DNA of 64,000 nucleotides from positions 18,385 to 82,384 of the forward strand of contig NZ_JAKSXW010000033.1 in NCBI RefSeq assembly GCF_022829405.1, in the 5' to 3' direction. The notes beneath the pieces are model-generated. The model did no database searches and was not told the DNA's origin. It saw only the letters and a list, made by a program, of their open reading frames with translations. Below, piece after piece: positions 26,088 to 34,730 of the stretch. Every line of letters starts with the position of its first letter. Position 1 is the stretch's first letter. A program made the position numbers and the translations under genes. This stretch comes from Methylobacterium sp. J-076 (GTDB taxonomy: Bacteria; Pseudomonadota; Alphaproteobacteria; Rhizobiales; Beijerinckiaceae).

Positions 26088-26669
26088 TCAGATCTTCTTC
26101 GCCAGCTCCGCCGCGGTCTGCTCCGGCGGGCGCGACAGGTCGAGGGCCCCGAGGAACCGGTTCTGCGCGTCCATGACGTAGACCAGCGCCGTGTGCTCCA
26201 TCACGTAGTCGCCGTTCTTGTCCGGGACCTTGCGGGCATAGGCGCGGAAGGCCTTCTCCGTGGCGGCGATCTGCTCGGGGGTGCCCGTCAGCCCGGTGAT
26301 GCGCGGATCGAAGCTCGACAGGTAGGTCTTCAGGCTCGCCGGGTCGTCGCGCTCCGGATCGACGGTGACGAAGGCGACCTTCATGGCCTGCCCCTTCGGC
26401 CCGAGGGCGGCGAGCACGTCGGAGATCTGCTGGAGCGTCGTCGGGCAGACATCCGGGCAGTGGGTGAAGCCGAAGAAGACGAGGTGCGTGGCGCCCTTGA
26501 AGTCCTTCTCGGTCACCGTCCGCCCGTCCTGATTCACCAGGGTGAACGGGCCGCCCACGGCCGGCGTGCCGATGGGGGCGCTTTCCGGCTTCAGCATGAT
26601 GAAGGCTGCCGCGGTGATGCCGAGCAGCCCGACGCAGAAGGCGAGGATGGGGAGGAGGGCGCGGCGCAT
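26088..26669 (-). CDS. SCO1/SenC-family copper chaperone
   Basis: 193 residues. An N-terminal membrane anchor (about 4-25) precedes a thioredoxin fold with the copper cysteines Cys71 and Cys75 (HCPDVCPT) and His159 (MEHTALVY). The family delivers copper to the CuA site of cytochrome oxidase and faces the periplasm. The ATG at 26669 gives the membrane anchor; no terminal oxidase gene is nearby. Confidence 0.92.
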   Translation of the reverse strand: MRRALLPILAFCVGLLGITAAAFIMLKPESAPIGTPAVGGPFTLVNQDGRTVTEKDFKGATHLVFFGFTHCPDVCPTTLQQISDVLAALGPKGQAMKVAFVTVDPERDDPASLKTYLSSFDPRITGLTGTPEQIAATEKAFRAYARKVPDKNGDYVMEHTALVYVMDAQNRFLGALDLSRPPEQTAAELAKKI

Positions 26670-26855
26670 GTCGTGAGGGACCCCGGCACGGATTGGCCGG
26701 GGGAGAGCACGGAACGCGCCCGGCCGGCAAGCCCGCACGTCGCCGCCGGCCGTCGGGCGGCCCGGGGCGGGCCGCCCGCTCCCGCCCCGGGCTCCTCATC
26801 CGCCGCGGCGGGGACCCCGGGACGAGGGGGAGGGAAGGGGGGAGTCCCCCTCGGC

Positions 26856-27398
26856 TCAGGGCTGCCGGGCGGGGGTGGTCGGCTGCGCGTCCTTCGGCTT
26901 CTCCTTGCCGAGGTAGATGTATTCCGGCGCGGCCCGGAGCTGATCCTTCGTGGTGTCGATCGTCGCCTTCAGGCTGTCGTTGTCGCCCCGCGACACCTTG
27001 AGCGCCGACGGGTCGATGGCGACGTTCTTCGCGCCGATCCCGAGGAAGCCGCCGACGCCGACGACCCACGCCTTCACCTGCTGCTTCTCGTCGAGGACGA
27101 GGTCGGCGATCTGGCCGATCGTCTCGTTCGCGCCGTTGGTGACGCTGAGGCCGACGAGCTTGCTCGACACCATGTCCTGCGGGGCCTGGGCGACGAATTT
27201 CGGCCGCAGGTCGTCGGACAGGGTCGCGGGCTTGGCCGCCACGGGGCCGCTGGCGTCGACGTGGGCCGTCGCGGCGGGGGCGGGCGTGCCCGCGGCGTTG
27301 CTGCCGGCCGGCGTGTCGGAGGTCTGGGCCTGGGCGGAGGCCAGGGCGGCGGTGACGAGGGCCGCCGCCAGGGTGGCGGTCGGGAACGGGATGCGCAT
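26856..27398 (-). CDS. Exported PRC-barrel domain protein
   Basis: 180 residues: signal peptide (about 1-22, ending ASAQAQ), a low-complexity Ala/Pro/Thr linker (about 23-65) and a PRC-barrel (about 80-155) with VSSKLVGLSVTNGANETIGQ and LDEKQQVKAWVVGVGGFLG. Such periplasmic PRC proteins are common in Methylobacterium and Bradyrhizobium; some are stress-related, and no binding partner is known. It ends in a short acidic/Pro-rich tail. Confidence 0.85.
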   Translation of the reverse strand: MRIPFPTATLAAALVTAALASAQAQTSDTPAGSNAAGTPAPAATAHVDASGPVAAKPATLSDDLRPKFVAQAPQDMVSSKLVGLSVTNGANETIGQIADLVLDEKQQVKAWVVGVGGFLGIGAKNVAIDPSALKVSRGDNDSLKATIDTTKDQLRAAPEYIYLGKEKPKDAQPTTPARQP

Positions 27399-27546
27399 GG
27401 GGCGGGAGCCTTCCGGTCGTGGCAGCCGCGGCGGCTGCGACGCCCGCTCAAGGCGGGGCGGGCATGCAGAGTTCCACCCCGGGCGTTGAAAACGTTGCGC
27501 TTTGCCGGCTGAGCGGCGATAGGCCGGGCCGGAGTCCGACACGCCC

Positions 27547-28023
27547 ATGCCCCGCCTCGTCCTCTACCAGCCCGACATCCCGCAGAATGCCGGGACGATG
27601 ATGCGCATGGCCGCCTGCCTCGGCCTGCCGGTGGAGATCGTCGAGCCGGCGGGGTTCGACGTGTCGGATCGGCACCTGCGCCGCGCGGGCCTCGACTATC
27701 TCGACCACGTCGCGATCACCCGCCACCGCTCCTTCGCCGCCTTCGAGGCGTGGCGGGGCGAGGCGGGCGGCCGCCTCGTGCTCGCGACCACGGCGGGGGC
27801 CATCCCCTACACGGAATTCGCCTTCCGGCCCGGCGACTGCGTGATGGTCGGCCGGGAATCGGCCGGCGTGCCGGAGGCGGTCCACGCCGCCGCCGATGCC
27901 CGGGTGCTCGTGCCGATGCGCGCCGGGATGCGCTCCCTGAACGTCGCCGTGGCGGCGGCCATGATCCTCGGCGAAGCCCTCCGGCAGGCCGGGGACGCAA
28001 CGGATCGCGGCGAGCGCGCTTGA
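27547..28023 (+). CDS. trmL: tRNA (cytidine/uridine-34-2'-O)-methyltransferase TrmL
   Basis: 158 residues. A SPOUT (trefoil-knot) methyltransferase that modifies wobble position 34 of tRNA-Leu isoacceptors. The knot residues are seen in VGRESAGVPEAV and in MRAGMRSLNVAVAAAM, and the N-terminus VLYQPDIPQNAGTMMRMAAC is diagnostic. Its start is 148 bases from the divergent PRC-barrel gene. SelO follows 50 bases after its stop. Confidence 0.95.
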   Translation: MPRLVLYQPDIPQNAGTMMRMAACLGLPVEIVEPAGFDVSDRHLRRAGLDYLDHVAITRHRSFAAFEAWRGEAGGRLVLATTAGAIPYTEFAFRPGDCVMVGRESAGVPEAVHAAADARVLVPMRAGMRSLNVAVAAAMILGEALRQAGDATDRGERA

Positions 28024-28073
28024 CCCCGTAGGCGAACCGGCCTTCACCCCCCGGAACGATTCCGAGAGCAGCC

Positions 28074-29501
28074 TTGGCAGATCCGCACACGCCCCGCCCG
28101 TCCCGGCGCCATGCCGAACTCGGCCCGGACTTCTTCGACATCGTCGCCCCGGCCCGGTTCCCGACGACCATCCTGCGCCACCGCGATCAGGTTTGGGCGG
28201 AGCGCGTCGGCCTCGGCGGCCTGTCGGACGAGGAGTGGATCGCCCATTTCGGCCGGTTCGAGCCCCTGCCGGGCAGCTTCGAGGCGCCGCTCGCCCTGCG
28301 CTACCACGGCCACCAGTTCCGCTCGTACAACCCCGAACTCGGCGACGGGCGCGGCTTCCTGTTCGCGCAGCTCCACGACCTCCGGGACGGGCGGCTCCTC
28401 GATTTCGGCACCAAGGGCAGCGGCACCACCCCGTGGTCCCGCACCGGCGATGGCCGGCTGACCCTGAAGGGCGGGGTGCGCGAGGTGCTCGCCACCTCGA
28501 TGCTCGAAGCCCTCGGCGTCTGCACCTCCAAATCCTTCAGCCTGATCGAGACCGGCGAGGACCTGATCCGCGGCGACGAGCCTTCGCCGACGCGCTCCTC
28601 CGTGCTGGTGCGCCTGTCGCACGGCCATATCCGGATCGGCACGTTCCAGCGCTTCCTGGCCCTGGAGCAACCCGACAACATCGCGAAGCTCCTCGACCAC
28701 ACGATCACCACCCACATGCCGGAGCTGTGGCGCGACGCGGTGGAGGATCGCGCCTTCGCGTTCCTGGAAGAGGTGACCGCCCGCGTCGCCCGGATGGGCG
28801 CGCAATGGGCGGCGGCGGGCTTCGTCCACGGGGTGCTCAACACCGACAACATCAACGTGACGGGGGAGAGCTTCGATTACGGGCCCTGGCGCTTCCTGCC
28901 GGCCTACGACCCGGACTTCACGGCCGCCTATTTCGACCAGTCCGGCCTCTACAGCTTCGGCCGCCAGCCCGAGGCGCTGTTCTGGAACCTGTGCCGGCTG
29001 GCCGACTGCCTGCTGACCCTGGCCCCGAAGGAGCGGCTGGAGGCGGCCCTCGGCGGGTTCGGCCCCGCCCTGCAGGACGGTTTCGCCGGGGCCCTGTTCG
29101 CCCGGCTCGGCCTCGCCCCGGCCCCGCAGCCGGAGACCGACCGTCTGGTCTCGGCGGTCTGGCGCTTCCTCTCCGAGAGCCGCGCGCCGTTCGAGCGGTT
29201 CTTCTTCGACTGGCGCGGCGGTCTCGCCAGCGCCGGGCGCGCGGCGGCCGGCCCCGGCGCCGCGCATTACGAGACGGCGGCCTTCGCCCCCGTCCGCGCC
29301 GCCCTGGAGGGGATCGCCCCCGCGGCCGACGCACGCCTCGATCACCCGTATTTCGCGGGCGAGCCCTGCACGATGCTGATCGATGAGGTGGAGGCGCTGT
29401 GGGCGCCCATCGCCGGGGGGGACGACTGGTCGGCGTTCCACGCCAAGCTCGCGGCCATCGCGCGGATGGCCGAGGCCTACGGCACCGCGCCCGCGGCCTG
29501 A
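28074..29501 (+). CDS. SelO/YdiU pseudokinase (protein AMPylase)
   Basis: 475 residues, near the length of E. coli SelO. This pseudokinase binds ATP upside down and transfers AMP to Ser/Thr/Tyr of substrates, tied to oxidative stress defence. Visible elements are KGSGTTPWSRTGDGRLTL in the nucleotide region, GVREVLATSMLEALG, and the catalytic stretch GVLNTDNINVTG (Asn256, Asp258) with DYGPW for the metal-binding aspartate. No C-terminal selenocysteine or cysteine pair is present. The TTG start at 28074 gives the family N-terminus. It converges on a small membrane protein gene with a 25-base overlap. Confidence 0.93.
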   Translation: MADPHTPRPSRRHAELGPDFFDIVAPARFPTTILRHRDQVWAERVGLGGLSDEEWIAHFGRFEPLPGSFEAPLALRYHGHQFRSYNPELGDGRGFLFAQLHDLRDGRLLDFGTKGSGTTPWSRTGDGRLTLKGGVREVLATSMLEALGVCTSKSFSLIETGEDLIRGDEPSPTRSSVLVRLSHGHIRIGTFQRFLALEQPDNIAKLLDHTITTHMPELWRDAVEDRAFAFLEEVTARVARMGAQWAAAGFVHGVLNTDNINVTGESFDYGPWRFLPAYDPDFTAAYFDQSGLYSFGRQPEALFWNLCRLADCLLTLAPKERLEAALGGFGPALQDGFAGALFARLGLAPAPQPETDRLVSAVWRFLSESRAPFERFFFDWRGGLASAGRAAAGPGAAHYETAAFAPVRAALEGIAPAADARLDHPYFAGEPCTMLIDEVEALWAPIAGGDDWSAFHAKLAAIARMAEAYGTAPAA

Positions 29502-29659
29502 TCGGCCGGCTCGGCGAGGGCCTCCGCCTCGGCGCGGCGCTGCTCCTCGGCGTGGCCGGCGGCGATGGCCATCGCCATCAGCCGCTGCGTCAGGCGCAGG
29601 ACCAGCCAGAACAGTGCGACGCAGAACAGGGTGGCGGCGGCGGCCTTGAGTGGATCCAC
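29477..29659 (-). CDS. Small membrane protein of unknown function
   Basis: 60 residues starting at GTG 29659 behind GGGGAG. One membrane helix (about 6-26, AAATLFCVALFWLVLRL) is followed by an amphipathic Ala/Glu-rich tail (AEEQRRAEAEALAEPADQ). Its 3' end overlaps selO by 25 bases on the opposite strand. The good ribosome binding site and membrane pattern support a real gene, but no family is recognised. Confidence 0.5.
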   Translation of the reverse strand: MDPLKAAAATLFCVALFWLVLRLTQRLMAMAIAAGHAEEQRRAEAEALAEPADQAAGAVP

Positions 29660-29743
29660 GCGTCTCCCCTATTGCGGCGAAGCGGACCGGATCAGGCGCC
29701 CCGCGCCTCCGGTTGCGCACTCACATAGAACAGGTTTCCCCGG

Positions 29744-29971
29744 TTGCGCGAGACTTTCCATATCGAAGTCATCGGCCCCGATGGCGAGGAGGTCGTGACC
29801 CGCATCTCGATGCGGGCCGGCACGCTGGAAGGCGCGCAGGAACGCGCCCTGCGCCTCTTCGCCCGCGCCCGGGTGCCCCAGCGCCGGTCCGAGCCCGCCC
29901 AGGCGGTGCGGGTGATCGACGGCGCGGGTCGGGAGGTGTTCCACCGCACCCGGTTCGAGGAGGGGGACTGA
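29744..29971 (+). CDS. Small hypothetical cytoplasmic protein
   Basis: 75 residues, start TTG 29744. It has a beta-alpha-beta appearance: FHIEVIGPDGEEVVTRISMR, then a helix (GTLEGAQERALRLFARAR) and a final strand (AVRVIDGAGREVFHRTRF). No family recognised; the composition is typical of a small conserved alphaproteobacterial protein. It lies between two convergent/divergent genes and has no operon partner. Confidence 0.5.
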   Translation: MRETFHIEVIGPDGEEVVTRISMRAGTLEGAQERALRLFARARVPQRRSEPAQAVRVIDGAGREVFHRTRFEEGD

Positions 29972-29994
29972 CGCCTCCGGCCCGTTGGGGTCGA

Positions 29995-31215
29995 TCACCC
30001 CTCGGCGCGCCTCCGGCCGAGCCGCCCGCGGAGGGCGACCCGCACTCGCGCGACCCCCTCCCGGGCGCGCTCCAGCCCCTGGGCGATGGCGAAGAGCGGA
30101 TCGTCCCCGGCCTCCACGAGGAGGTGGGCGATCGGTCGCCGCTCCGTCCAGAACAGCGTGGCGAGTCCGAAGCCGGGGGGCGCGCAGGAATCGATCCGCG
30201 CGATCTCCTCACCCGCGAGGACGGCCTCCGTCAGCCCGTGGACCAGTTGCACACCCGTCGCCGCGGCGGAGTCGGTCTCGTCGTGGGCGATCTTCAGGAC
30301 GAAGGCGTCGCGGCCCGCGACCGGCAGGATCATGGAGGCGAGGAGCCGCTCGCCTTGCCGCAGCCGGGCGATCCGCACCCGGCCCTCGGCCGAGAGGCCG
30401 GCGACCGCCTCGCGCAGGAAGGCGGCCTCCGCCGGGCGCTGGGCCAGGGCTGTGCCGGCCCGGCCCTTCCAGCTCGCGGCCTCCAGGGCGATGTGTCCGT
30501 CCAGGGCGGCGGCGAAGGCGGACGGATCGGCCAGCATCTCGAAGGTGGTCTCACCCGCCGCGTCGAGGCGCCGCCGGGCCTTGCGCAGCCTGCGCCTCCG
30601 GTTGCCCGACAGATGGTCGAGATAGGCGCGCTGCGTCGCCGGCTCGTCGCCGGGGGGGCTCATCAGGCCCCGTTCGTGGGGCCAGTAGGCGGCCCGCCGG
30701 ATGCCCGCCCCGTCGAGGAGATCGCGCAGGGGGCCGTCGGCCGGCGCGTTCGGGAAGAGCAGGCGGCGCGGCTCTCCGAGGGCGCCGGGCGCGGCGAGCA
30801 GGGCCGCGAGGGCGCGGGCCGGATCGTCGGCGTCGAGGAGGGGGATGCCGAGGGGGCTGTAGCCGTGGGTCCAGCCCATCAGCACCGGCAGCGGCAGGCC
30901 CCAGCGGCGCGAGAGCCGGCGGTGGGGCCATGCCGCCAGCAGCCGGACGCCCGGCTCCTCGGGGGGCCTGTCGGCGATCAGGAGCAGCCGGACCCCCGCC
31001 CCGAAGGCGCCGCGGGCGGCGAGCGCGTAGGGCGCCTCGTAGAACGGGTTGGCCACGTGGGCGGATCGCCCGAGGGCGTTCCAGGCCGGGATCCAGGGGG
31101 CGGCCGGGTCGAGGGGGCGCAGGGCCGCCACGAGCCCGCCGGGCAGCGCCGCTGTCGTCGGGGCGTCCTGGGGGGCCGGCGGGCTGGGCTCCGGCATGGC
31201 GGCGGGCGCCGTCAC
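29995..31215 (-). CDS. CelD-type GNAT acetyltransferase, likely polysaccharide-associated
   Basis: 406 residues from GTG 31215, whose first bases overlap the flippase stop (GTGA). The fold resembles the two-GNAT-lobe family first described as CelD/BcsL (Acetyltransf_6): the hydrophobic core IARLRQGERLLASMILPVAG and DAFVLKIAHDETDSAAATG is typical, and the C-terminal SCAPPGFGLATLFWTERRP carries the conserved final strand. Such proteins acetylate sugars or are associated with cell-surface polysaccharides. Translational coupling to the upstream flippase gene says the two act together. Confidence 0.8.
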   Translation of the reverse strand: MTAPAAMPEPSPPAPQDAPTTAALPGGLVAALRPLDPAAPWIPAWNALGRSAHVANPFYEAPYALAARGAFGAGVRLLLIADRPPEEPGVRLLAAWPHRRLSRRWGLPLPVLMGWTHGYSPLGIPLLDADDPARALAALLAAPGALGEPRRLLFPNAPADGPLRDLLDGAGIRRAAYWPHERGLMSPPGDEPATQRAYLDHLSGNRRRRLRKARRRLDAAGETTFEMLADPSAFAAALDGHIALEAASWKGRAGTALAQRPAEAAFLREAVAGLSAEGRVRIARLRQGERLLASMILPVAGRDAFVLKIAHDETDSAAATGVQLVHGLTEAVLAGEEIARIDSCAPPGFGLATLFWTERRPIAHLLVEAGDDPLFAIAQGLERAREGVARVRVALRGRLGRRRAEG

Positions 31216-32627
31216 GCGGTGAGCCGGCGGCGGATCGCCCCGGCCAGACCCAGCATGTCGATCCGCCACGCCACCGCGAGGAAGGCCGCGCCGAGGAGGA
31301 GGATCCGCAGCGCCTGACCGGGAGGCTGCGTCCCGCCCGGCAGCAGGCCGATCCCGGCGATGGCGAGGCCCACCGCCCCGGCGGCGGCGGCGATGCCGCC
31401 CATGTCGGGCAGCGGCAGGGGCATGGCCGTCCCCGCGCGCCGGGCACCGACGATCAGGACGAGGCAGGCCGCCGCCTGCCCCCCCGCGAAGGCGAGGGCG
31501 GCCCCGAACGCCCCCAGCGTGGGAATCAGCAGGAGCGAGACGGCGGCCACCGTCACGAGGGTCGCGAAGGCTGCGGCCGCCTCCAGCCGGCTCGTGCGGG
31601 TGAAGTAGATGACCTGCCCGAAATAGTACGCGCGGAACATCATCAGAATGCTCGCCAGGATCAGGACCGGGGCGAGGCGGCGCGCCTCCTCCCGGTATCC
31701 GGGGCCGAGCAGGATCGCGACCACGAGGTCGTCGAAGCAGAGGAAGAACACCGCGCCGAAGGCGGCGATGGCCGTCATCGCCCGCGCGGCGTCGCACAGC
31801 ACCCCGGAGGCCGCCGCCATGCCGCCGATCCGCGCCTCGCGCTTGGCGATGGACATGAGCGAGAGGGCGAGCGCCTCCCCGAACACGATGAAGCTCTGGC
31901 GCAGGAAGTCGGCGATGGCCCCATAGGCGCCGAGACCGGCCGGGCCGACCGTCTTGGCGATGATCAGCCGGTCGAGGCTCTGCGCCAGCGCCGCCGTGCC
32001 GAACGAGAGGACCAGCGGCCAGCCATAGGCGAGGAGGCGCCGCGCCTCCGTCCGGCTGCCGCCCCCGCGCAGCATCGGCGCCATGGTGACGAGGGTCGGC
32101 AGGGCGCCCAGCGCGTTGGCGGCCGCGATGGCGAGGGCGAGATCCAGGGGATCCCCCGTGGCGCGCAGCACGGCGCTGCCGAGGGCGAGCATCAGCACCG
32201 CCCGGCACAGCACCGCCGCCGCGACCGCGCCGGCCTTGAGCCGGGTGCGGGCGACCTCGGTCGATCCCTCGAACAGGGTGAAGCCCACGGCCAGCGCGAC
32301 GATGGCCCCCGCCGCGGGCGCCGCGATCAACCCGAGGGCGGCGGCCAGCCACGCGGCGAGGCCGGCGAGCAGGAGCGAGCCCCCGAGGATGCGCACCACG
32401 GTGCCGATCTGCGCCTGCGCCCGCGCTTCCTCGTAGAGGGCGAAGAACGCGAATTTCGGCCACTGGCACGTCGCCCCGTAGAGCACGAGCGCCCAGGACA
32501 TCAGGTACAGGTAGGTCCCGTATTCCTGCGCGGGCGCGAGCCGGGTGAAGACCGCGACGGAGGCCATGTTGAGGGCCGCCGCGACACCGCGCGAGCCGAC
32601 ATAGATCAGACTGTGCCGGGCGATCAT
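31212..32627 (-). CDS. Oligosaccharide flippase family membrane protein (Wzx-like)
   Basis: 471 residues with about 12 hydrophobic segments. The N-terminus IYVGSRGVAAALNMASVAVF and the later DRLIIAKTVGPAGLGAYGAI match the polysaccharide transporter (PST) branch of the MOP superfamily. It should flip lipid-linked glycans across the inner membrane. Its stop overlaps the start of the acetyltransferase gene. No glycosyltransferases are adjacent, so the substrate is unknown. Confidence 0.85.
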   Translation of the reverse strand: MIARHSLIYVGSRGVAAALNMASVAVFTRLAPAQEYGTYLYLMSWALVLYGATCQWPKFAFFALYEEARAQAQIGTVVRILGGSLLLAGLAAWLAAALGLIAAPAAGAIVALAVGFTLFEGSTEVARTRLKAGAVAAAVLCRAVLMLALGSAVLRATGDPLDLALAIAAANALGALPTLVTMAPMLRGGGSRTEARRLLAYGWPLVLSFGTAALAQSLDRLIIAKTVGPAGLGAYGAIADFLRQSFIVFGEALALSLMSIAKREARIGGMAAASGVLCDAARAMTAIAAFGAVFFLCFDDLVVAILLGPGYREEARRLAPVLILASILMMFRAYYFGQVIYFTRTSRLEAAAAFATLVTVAAVSLLLIPTLGAFGAALAFAGGQAAACLVLIVGARRAGTAMPLPLPDMGGIAAAAGAVGLAIAGIGLLPGGTQPPGQALRILLLGAAFLAVAWRIDMLGLAGAIRRRLTA

Positions 32628-32795
32628 GGCTTCGGGTTCGATGGGGGCGCGGTTTCCCCGCCTGGGGCGGGTCCGTGCCGTCGTGGGTCGGGGCGGGGAG
32701 CGTGGCCGTGTCTCACGGCTCCCCGCTGCAGAAGGCGTGCCGCCCCGAAGCCCCGGGGGAGCCGGAGCGGTCCGCGTCCGCGGAGGCGGGCCCCG

Positions 32796-33587
32796 TCAGG
32801 CGGCGCCGCGGGTCCCGGCCTCGCCGCCGCCATCCACGAACGCCTTCAGCTCATCGAGGGACGCGAAGGTGAACCGGCCGTTGGGCGTGTCCGCCTCGAT
32901 CGCCCCGTCATCGAACATCATGTAGGTGTTGCCGCCGGAGCTGTAGCGGCCGACCACGGTCCGCTCGGACTTGGGGGCAGCCGCCGCCTCGGGCGCCGTG
33001 TCGAGGCTCGAGCGAAGGGCCGTCTCCCCGGTGACGGCATCCGCCCCGGGCGTCGGTTCGGGCTGGACCGCCCCGGGGCGCGGGGGCACGAACAGGTCGT
33101 CGGCCGCCGTTGCGGCGTCGGCCTTGGCCGCATCGGGCGTCGCCTCGAGGGACGCCTCGTTCGCCCGGTGGGCCGCGGGTGCGGTCAGGCCCGGGAGCGG
33201 CAGCTCCGGCTCGGCGGCCTCGCGCTCCCGCACGAGGCTCGGCGGCAGGACGAGGGACGGCTCGATTCGCGGCCGGTCGGACCCCATGCCGGAGGAGGCG
33301 GGACCGTCGTTCAACCCGTCGATGCCGGGTTCGCGGACCTCCTGCGCCACCCTGGGGCCGTCATCCGCCAGCGGGAACGGCCCGTCGCGCAGGGCCGTCT
33401 CGATCCGCTTGAGCCACGTGGCGACGACCGCCAGCCCGAACAGGAGGATGCCGGAGGAGCCGACGACGGATCCCCCATAGACCATCGCCATCCCACTCTC
33501 GAGACGCACGTAGGGGAAGCCCTCCACGACGGCGGTGACGCCGGCGATGAGCATGGCGGCGGCGAGCGCGAACAGCGCAGGAATCAT
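32796..33587 (-). CDS. Hypothetical membrane protein with long acidic/Pro-rich tail
   Basis: 263 residues. Two N-terminal membrane segments (about 3-24 and 38-58) are followed by about 170 residues of low-complexity Ala/Glu/Pro/Asp sequence. A small folded end (about 225-255) has VVGRYSSGGNTYMMFDDGAI and FTFASLDELKAFVDGG. No family recognised. The architecture (membrane anchor, disordered linker, small C-terminal domain) suggests a tethered cytoplasmic module. It diverges from sodB across a perfect 16-bp palindrome. Confidence 0.7.
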   Translation of the reverse strand: MIPALFALAAAMLIAGVTAVVEGFPYVRLESGMAMVYGGSVVGSSGILLFGLAVVATWLKRIETALRDGPFPLADDGPRVAQEVREPGIDGLNDGPASSGMGSDRPRIEPSLVLPPSLVREREAAEPELPLPGLTAPAAHRANEASLEATPDAAKADAATAADDLFVPPRPGAVQPEPTPGADAVTGETALRSSLDTAPEAAAAPKSERTVVGRYSSGGNTYMMFDDGAIEADTPNGRFTFASLDELKAFVDGGGEAGTRGAA

Positions 33588-33650
33588 CGTACTCTCGAGG
33601 ACGCGGGCCGTCGGGCCCCTACAATCGGCCGGCACAGTAAGGCGCTGCCG

Positions 33651-33666
33651 AGGTTTTGCAAAACCT
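33651..33666. promoter_or_regulatory. Perfect 16-bp palindrome between divergent genes
   Basis: AGGTTTTGCAAAACCT reads the same on both strands. It is 64 bases from the minus-strand start at 33587 and 119 bases before sodB. Its TTTTGCAAAA core stands out in GC-rich DNA, so it is a good candidate operator for one or both genes; the regulator is unknown and I would not assign it to Fur or Irr. Confidence 0.45.
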
Positions 33667-33784
33667 GTTCGTGCAGCCCTCCCGGCGTTGCCGATGACGC
33701 AGGGCCGACTTACGTACCCGAAGTCAGCCCGGAAGCACCCCGCCGGGGGCTTGCGCTCGCGCCACGGCCGCACGGAGACACGCG

Positions 33785-34384
33785 ATGACCTTCACCCTGC
33801 CGGAACTGCCTTACGCCTACGACGCCCTCGGGCCGTACATGTCGAAGGAGACTCTGGAGTTCCACCACGACAAGCATCACAAGGCTTACGTGGATACGGG
33901 CAACAAGCTGCTCGAAGGTACCGATCTCGCCGGCAAGAGCGTCGAGGAGATCGTGAAGGCCGCCTACAACACGAACCAGGCGCTCTTCAACAACGCCGGC
34001 CAGCATTACAACCATATCCACTTCTGGCAGTGGATGAAGCCGAACGGCGGCGGCGCCATCCCCGGCGCGCTCGCCAAGAAGATCGACGAGGACCTCGGCG
34101 GTGCCGAGAAGTTCAAGGCCGACTTCATCCAGGCCGGCATCGGGCAGTTCGGCTCGGGCTGGGCGTGGCTCGCCGTGAAGGACGGCAAGCTCGCCATCAT
34201 GAAGACCCCGAACGGCGAGAACACCCTGGTCCACGGCGCCAAGCCGATCCTGGGCGTCGATGTCTGGGAGCACTCCTACTACATCGACTACCGCAACCGC
34301 CGGCCCGACTACCTCAAGGCGTTCATCGAGAACCTCGTGAACTGGGAGCACGTCGAGAAGATGTACGCCGAGGCGACCGCCTAA
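33785..34384 (+). CDS. sodB: Superoxide dismutase, Fe-type (or cambialistic)
   Basis: 199 residues, cytoplasmic (no signal). Metal ligands are His27, His77, Asp159 and His163 (EFHHDKHH, HYNHIHFW and DVWEHSYYIDY). The residue pattern AGQHYNHIHFW, with glutamine in the first-shell position, and the absence of the Mn-type glutamine near FGSGWAWL, favour the iron type. It complements the periplasmic SodC in this window. The start is behind GGAGA; a long GC stem follows the stop. Confidence 0.95.
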   Translation: MTFTLPELPYAYDALGPYMSKETLEFHHDKHHKAYVDTGNKLLEGTDLAGKSVEEIVKAAYNTNQALFNNAGQHYNHIHFWQWMKPNGGGAIPGALAKKIDEDLGGAEKFKADFIQAGIGQFGSGWAWLAVKDGKLAIMKTPNGENTLVHGAKPILGVDVWEHSYYIDYRNRRPDYLKAFIENLVNWEHVEKMYAEATA

Positions 34385-34400
34385 GCGGCATCCCCGCCGG

Positions 34401-34425
34401 GCCGCGGGCTTTTCCCGCCCGCGGC
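34401..34425 (+). terminator. GC-rich hairpin after sodB
   Basis: GCCGCGGGC at 34401-34409 pairs perfectly with 34417-34425 across a TTTTCCC loop. There is little U-run, so it may be a Rho-independent terminator of modest strength or a processing/stability hairpin. Confidence 0.45.
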
Positions 34426-34535
34426 ACCCTTGAGATGAGGCCCGAAACCGGGTCTTGATGCGCGCCGCCGGGCCGAGCCCGGCGGATGCGGGGGCCGGCC
34501 ATTTTCATCCATCGACCAGATCAGGCGCCCGCGCG

Positions 34536-34701
34536 CTCCCTCCCCCCTGTGCGGGGGAGGGTGGCCCCGGCGTCAGCCGGGGTCGGGAGAGGGGGGCGCC
34601 GCGTCCGGAGAGGTCGCGGACCGAGCCCCTTCCGGACCCGTCGCGCCGCCCCTCTCCTACCCTGCTGCGCAGGGTACCCTCCCCCGCAGAGGGGGGAGGG
34701 A
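34536..34701. repeat. Long inverted repeat upstream of murJ
   Basis: The 27-base arm at 34536-34562 and its reverse complement at 34675-34701 match at 26 positions. Inside these, further complementary blocks occur around 34582-34597 and 34648-34657, so the 166-base element can fold as an interrupted long hairpin. It ends 29 bases before murJ. It looks like a dispersed intergenic repeat rather than coding sequence. Confidence 0.8.
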
Positions 34702-34730
34702 GGCGCCCTATCGCGTCGGCGCGCCCGGCC

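Noticed and set aside
29985..33788. A 1267-residue plus-strand protein
   Set aside because: It is an Arg/Pro/Gly-rich antisense shadow of the flippase and acetyltransferase genes without any domain.
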